From assembly GCA_018675995.1 (NCBI GenBank), contig JABGWZ010000125.1, forward strand, positions 1-36,303: 36,303 bases of DNA, given 5' to 3'. The stretch's first letter is position 1. The number at the start of each line of letters is the position of its first letter. Under the pieces are notes generated by a model. It worked only from the letters and a program-made list of their open reading frames with translations. It had not been told where the DNA came from and ran no database searches. Position numbers and translations under genes: made by a program. Of this stretch, positions 33,255-36,303 are shown in pieces. The DNA comes from Opitutia bacterium (GTDB lineage: Bacteria; Verrucomicrobiota; Verrucomicrobiia; Opitutales; Seribacteraceae).

Positions 33255-34775
33255 CTATTGTGACGGTGGTGGTTTACCTCCCATAGGCGGGCGGGTAATC
33301 TTTAACCCTGAGGTTTTCGACTTGGGTTTGAGGGAAAGACTTGGTTTACCTTTTTTACCAAGTCCCAACTTTGGCTTAAATGTTGGTTTGAGCCCTCCCG
33401 ATGGTGGACGAGTTAAGCCTAGTTTGCCTGGTCCAGATGGTTTTGCCTGAGCCGGTGCTGGCACTGAAGGTGGTTCTTCCGGCATGGCCGGTGAAACATC
33501 AGGAATGGGGGGGGCGGGTGGTTCTTCGGCAACAGGTTCGGGTGCCGGTTCCTCGGGTGCAGATGGAGGAAGGTCAGGTAAAGGAGGTGTGTCAAAAACA
33601 GGTACCGCTGGTGCAGGCGGTGGAAGGTCAGGTTCAGGAGGAGCCAAATCTGATAGAGTTGGAGGCGGTGGAGGGGCGTCCTCTACATCGTCCCCAAAAG
33701 ATGGAAGTGGTGGCAGGTCCTGATTATCCACAGGTTCATCAGCGACCGGTGGAGGTGTATCAAAAACAGGTTCTGGGATTTCCGGTGCTTGGGGTAGGGT
33801 TTCTTCGGATGAAGGTGTATCATCACCGAGGGGTGGTGGAGTCGGTAAATCCGGAGCAGGCGGTGGTGCTAAGTCGACTGGTGGAAGAGCAGGTTCGGAT
33901 GAATCATCATCTCCAAATGAAGGAGGAGGGGGAAGGTCTTCCGTGTCTGTTTGGGATGTGCTTTCCTCTGGCTCGGGAGGAGGAAGGGGAGCGAATGATG
34001 GAAGGGGAGGCACAGAAGATTCGCCTTTAGAGTCTTCTGCTTCAGCTGATTCCTCAATGACAGCGGGCTCGGGAGCAGGGAGCGGTGCTAAATCAACCGG
34101 TGCAGGTGGGGGTAAATCAGTAGCAGCATCATCACCAAAAGATGGTGAAGGTAAGGGGGCAATCTCGGGCTCGGGATCTGAGTCAAAGTTAAAGGGGGGA
34201 AGTTCCGGTTTCTCAGGTGCTATATCCTCAATAACGGGTGGTGGAAGAGGGCTTTCCTCTTTCAGCTCTTCTTTTTCCTCTTCAATGGAAGGTGTTTTGG
34301 TAGATAATGACGGTTGTGGTGCTAGAGGGGAAGTTGGCTTTTCGGAAGAAGCATTTCCGCCAAACTTCTTATCAAATCCACCGTCAGCAATTTTACGAAC
34401 CTGTACTACGCTGATACCAGATTTCCGGGCAATCGCTGCCTTGTTTGGGTTTGGCTCGCTCAATAATTTTTTAACTTCGTCATAAATTTCCTTACTCATG
34501 GAAACGGTTTGGCGCCGACCACTGGCGGTTGTTCCGGAAAGTTTCTCTCGAAGTGAAGGAGCTGCAAATGGAGTAAGTGCTTTAATTAAATCGCTGACAC
34601 TTTTGTAATCGGTACCAATTTTTTCATTAACAGTTTCATGCAATTTAGAAAGAAACGCAGCATTTCTTTCTTTGTTTTCGCGTTTTTCAACTTCGGCTTT
34701 TGCACGTTCTTGAATTTCTTGGAGAATTTTTTCAGGATCTTTACTGAAATCTACATCGAAGGATATTTTGGTCAT
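33255..34775 (-). CDS. Putative DNA-binding protein with long proline-rich repeats
   Basis: The 506-residue protein has three parts. Residues 1-140 are charged and helical and end with NPNKAAIARKSGISVVQVRK (109-128), a likely helix-turn-helix of resolvase/AsnC type. Residues ~148-445 are Pro/Asp/Glu-rich repeats built around PLPSFGDD and related units (SPSFGDD, PPSFGDDD, PPLGDD, LPSFGDD) plus VDLAP and PVFDTPPP. The last ~60 residues are basic and Gly/Pro/Lys-rich, with the near repeat LGLTRPPSGG and LKITRPPMGG. The acidic middle and basic tail suggest a disordered polymer-like scaffold, perhaps nucleoid-associated or phase-separating; this is inference. It lies alone between tRNA-Ala and hisA. 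Coding is certain, function unknown. Confidence 0.6.
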   Translation of the reverse strand: MTKISFDVDFSKDPEKILQEIQERAKAEVEKRENKERNAAFLSKLHETVNEKIGTDYKSVSDLIKALTPFAAPSLREKLSGTTASGRRQTVSMSKEIYDEVKKLLSEPNPNKAAIARKSGISVVQVRKIADGGFDKKFGGNASSEKPTSPLAPQPSLSTKTPSIEEEKEELKEESPLPPPVIEDIAPEKPELPPFNFDSDPEPEIAPLPSPSFGDDAATDLPPPAPVDLAPLPAPEPAVIEESAEAEDSKGESSVPPLPSFAPLPPPEPEESTSQTDTEDLPPPPSFGDDDSSEPALPPVDLAPPPAPDLPTPPPLGDDTPSSEETLPQAPEIPEPVFDTPPPVADEPVDNQDLPPLPSFGDDVEDAPPPPPTLSDLAPPEPDLPPPAPAVPVFDTPPLPDLPPSAPEEPAPEPVAEEPPAPPIPDVSPAMPEEPPSVPAPAQAKPSGPGKLGLTRPPSGGLKPTFKPKLGLGKKGKPSLSLKPKSKTSGLKITRPPMGGKPPPSQ

Positions 34776-34904
34776 GATATATAGGGTGAATAAATTGTGT
34801 TATAATAGGGTTAAAAGAGTCAAAAGCGGAGAATCGTACTTTGCAAGTTCAATTTGAACATCATCGAATTTGATACGGGCAATTTGTATATTAGTTCGTG
34901 AAAT

Positions 34905-35642
34905 TTAAACGCATAAATTTTTCAGAGACACGGTGCCTTCGTAAAGTGCTTTGCCTACAATTACACCTTCCATATTGGGAAACTGTTGTGCGAGATTATT
35001 TAAATCGTCGATATCGCTCTCACGGGTAACTCCACCGGATGCAATTACCTGACATTGAGGAACCGCCTCCGCCATTTGTTTCTGAGCGGTGAGGTTTGGA
35101 CCTTTCATCGCACCGTCAGTGGCAACATCCGTGTGGATAATCCAGCGCACGCCAAGGCTTTCGAGTTGCTGTGCTAATTCAATTGCCTCGGTCTGGGAAG
35201 TTTCCACCCATCCCTTGGTTGCGACCATTCCGTCTTTTGCATCAATTCCGACCACTATTTTTTCGGCACCAAATTTTTGAATCAATCCACCGACCCATTC
35301 CGGTTCGGAGCATGCACGGGTTCCGATAATAACTCGGTTGAGGCCGAGCGAAAGAGCACTTTCAATTGCTTCCTCACTTCGCATTCCTCCTCCGAGTTGC
35401 ACTTTAAGTCCTTTTACCTGTAAAATTGAACGGACCGCATCGAGGTTAGCGGAAGAGCCATCGAATGCACCATCCAAATCAACCACATGTAAATGAGATG
35501 CACCCGCCTCAAGCCAACTCTTTGCTGGTTCTGCTGGATTTTCAAAGTAGACTGTTTCCTGGTCTGCTTTCCCTTGAAAAAGTCGAACGCAACGGCCCTT
35601 CCGTAAATCGATGGCTGGATAAATTGTCATGCTTTGTTCCAT
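34905..35642 (-). CDS. hisA: Phosphoribosylformimino-5-aminoimidazole carboxamide ribotide isomerase
   Basis: HisA isomerises ProFAR to PRFAR in histidine synthesis. The 245 residues include YPAIDLRKGRCVRLFQG with catalytic D12, LHVVDLDGAFDG, LGGGMRSEE, VGIDAKDG and HTDVATDGAMKGPN with the second catalytic Asp, followed by IASGGV and VIVGKALYEG. The alternative ATG at 35630 would shorten it by four residues and is as plausible, since HisA proteins usually open right before the YPAIDL strand. No other his genes are adjacent. It is divergent from the M42 aminopeptidase gene. Identification is certain. Confidence 0.98.
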   Translation of the reverse strand: MEQSMTIYPAIDLRKGRCVRLFQGKADQETVYFENPAEPAKSWLEAGASHLHVVDLDGAFDGSSANLDAVRSILQVKGLKVQLGGGMRSEEAIESALSLGLNRVIIGTRACSEPEWVGGLIQKFGAEKIVVGIDAKDGMVATKGWVETSQTEAIELAQQLESLGVRWIIHTDVATDGAMKGPNLTAQKQMAEAVPQCQVIASGGVTRESDIDDLNNLAQQFPNMEGVIVGKALYEGTVSLKNLCV

Positions 35643-35748
35643 AAAACTTTTTTGGATGATCGCGATTCTAAAATTAAAAGTTCTTTTTTGGAAGACTTGC
35701 CAAACCGTTACTCAGCGGCTAGAAAATTAATTCTTAATATATTTAAAA

Positions 35749-36303
35749 ATGCCTAAATCTTCCAAACCAAAACCTGCTCCACGTAATCCCGTGGCACCCC
35801 CTTTTTTAAAAGAGCTTTTACAAGCACGATCTCCTTCGGGATACGAGGATGAGGCACGCGATGTGGTCCGAAAAAGAATGGCTTCTGTGGCGGATTCTTT
35901 TACAATTGATGCTTTAGGCAGTTGCCATGCAACTTTGGGTCAAAAGGGTTCGCCAACCCTTATGCTTGCCGGACATATCGATGAACTTGGCTTAATCATA
36001 AAGCATGTCAGTGAAAAGGGTTTTTTATATTTTGATGCGATTGGTGGTCATGATCGTGCTATGATTTCGGGTAGGCGGGTTGATATTATGACCCGAAAAG
36101 GAATCATCCGTGGAGTGACCGGTAAGCGGGCCATTCATTTAATGACACCCGAGGATCGTAGGAAAGTTCCTGAAATGCATCAAATGTGGATTGATATAGG
36201 AGCCAAGGACAAAAAAGAGGCTCTCTCCCGTGTTACGATTGGAGATCCGGCGGTCTATGTGCATGGATTTGAAAAGCTACATGGACCTTTGGCTGTTTCC
36301 CGT
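35749..36303 (+). CDS. M42 family aminopeptidase/glucanase, truncated at the window edge
   Basis: The frame starts at ATG 35749 and is open to the right edge: 185 codons, C-terminal part missing. ARSPSGYEDEARDVV and LMLAGHIDELGLII, with the first zinc-ligand His and Asp, followed by VSEKGFLYFDAIGGHD, are diagnostic of M42 (tetrahedral aminopeptidase, FrvX/YsdC-like). It is likely a cytosolic dodecameric aminopeptidase completing peptide breakdown. A short Lys/Pro-rich N-terminus (SSKPKPAPRNP) precedes the domain. Divergent from hisA. Family is confident. Confidence 0.93.
   Translation, partial: MPKSSKPKPAPRNPVAPPFLKELLQARSPSGYEDEARDVVRKRMASVADSFTIDALGSCHATLGQKGSPTLMLAGHIDELGLIIKHVSEKGFLYFDAIGGHDRAMISGRRVDIMTRKGIIRGVTGKRAIHLMTPEDRRKVPEMHQMWIDIGAKDKKEALSRVTIGDPAVYVHGFEKLHGPLAVSR

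Noticed and set aside
33480-34250. Repetitive DNA that could suggest a CRISPR or tandem repeat array
   Set aside because: Repeats are degenerate, irregularly spaced and in register with codons for PSFGDD-type units, so they are coding repeats without constant spacers.
33401-34485. Long plus-strand frames of 180-209 residues opposite the proline-rich gene
   Set aside because: They are Gly/Val/Ser-rich mirror images of the Pro-rich repeats and have no independent motif; the minus-strand frame has a full start-to-stop protein with domain structure.

Overview
The window is 36.3 kb of low-GC (roughly 42%) bacterial chromosome, densely and mixed-strand coded, with about 33 protein genes, three tRNA genes and no phage, transposon or CRISPR signal. 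Several features point to the PVC group, most probably a marine Verrucomicrobiota of the Opitutales/Puniceicoccales type: a long SecA with a large insertion in the preprotein cross-linking domain, a CehA/McbA-type exported metallohydrolase, Tat-like sugar isomerase-fold proteins, several exported YwqK/MORN-like repeat proteins, SUMF1-domain lipoproteins and ankyrin-repeat secreted proteins. This placement is inference from protein style, not from a search. Strong Shine-Dalgarno sequences are uncommon and several genes seem to use GTG or TTG starts.

Left part (1-7.9 kb): a truncated exported metallohydrolase, a histidine phosphatase, a Tat-type sugar isomerase-like protein, an unknown 125-residue protein, two adjacent small paralogous proteins of unknown family, a calcineurin-like phosphoesterase, and tRNA-guanine transglycosylase (tgt) ending in a terminator that contains its own stop codon, facing a secreted C-type lectin domain protein.

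Centre (8-23.6 kb): tRNA-Pro(GGG), a beta-hydroxyacid dehydrogenase, UDP-glucuronate decarboxylase and secA on the plus strand; rsmA and trpC on the minus strand, meeting secA at a shared TTAA stop; mazG with a YgjP-type metallopeptidase; a large secreted ankyrin protein; and a compact cofactor operon (riboflavin synthase, UDG-superfamily protein, thiamine pyrophosphokinase, unknown protein) closed by a strong terminator. Then a double YHS-like secreted protein, a small DksA/TraR-type zinc-finger protein and a zinc alcohol dehydrogenase.

Right part (23.7-36.3 kb): envelope-oriented genes. Two YwqK/MORN-like exported proteins with a shared C-terminal module flank a Kef-type antiporter with RCK domain; then a SUMF1-fold lipoprotein, a membrane-anchored agmatine/peptidyl-arginine deiminase-family enzyme, tRNA-Phe(GAA) set inside a perfect inverted repeat, a nitroreductase, a FabB-like ketoacyl synthase, a third YwqK-like lipoprotein just behind tRNA-Ala(GGC), a proline-rich repeat protein with a putative helix-turn-helix, hisA, and a truncated M42 aminopeptidase.

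The most notable points are a Tgt whose zinc-binding cysteines are mostly replaced, a UDG-family protein that lost most of its iron-sulfur cysteines, the tandem small paralogs at 4.46-5.04 kb, the leader-trailer helices predicted around two tRNAs, and the HTH plus proline-rich repeat protein. No single multi-gene novel system (defence island, biosynthetic cluster) is convincingly present.
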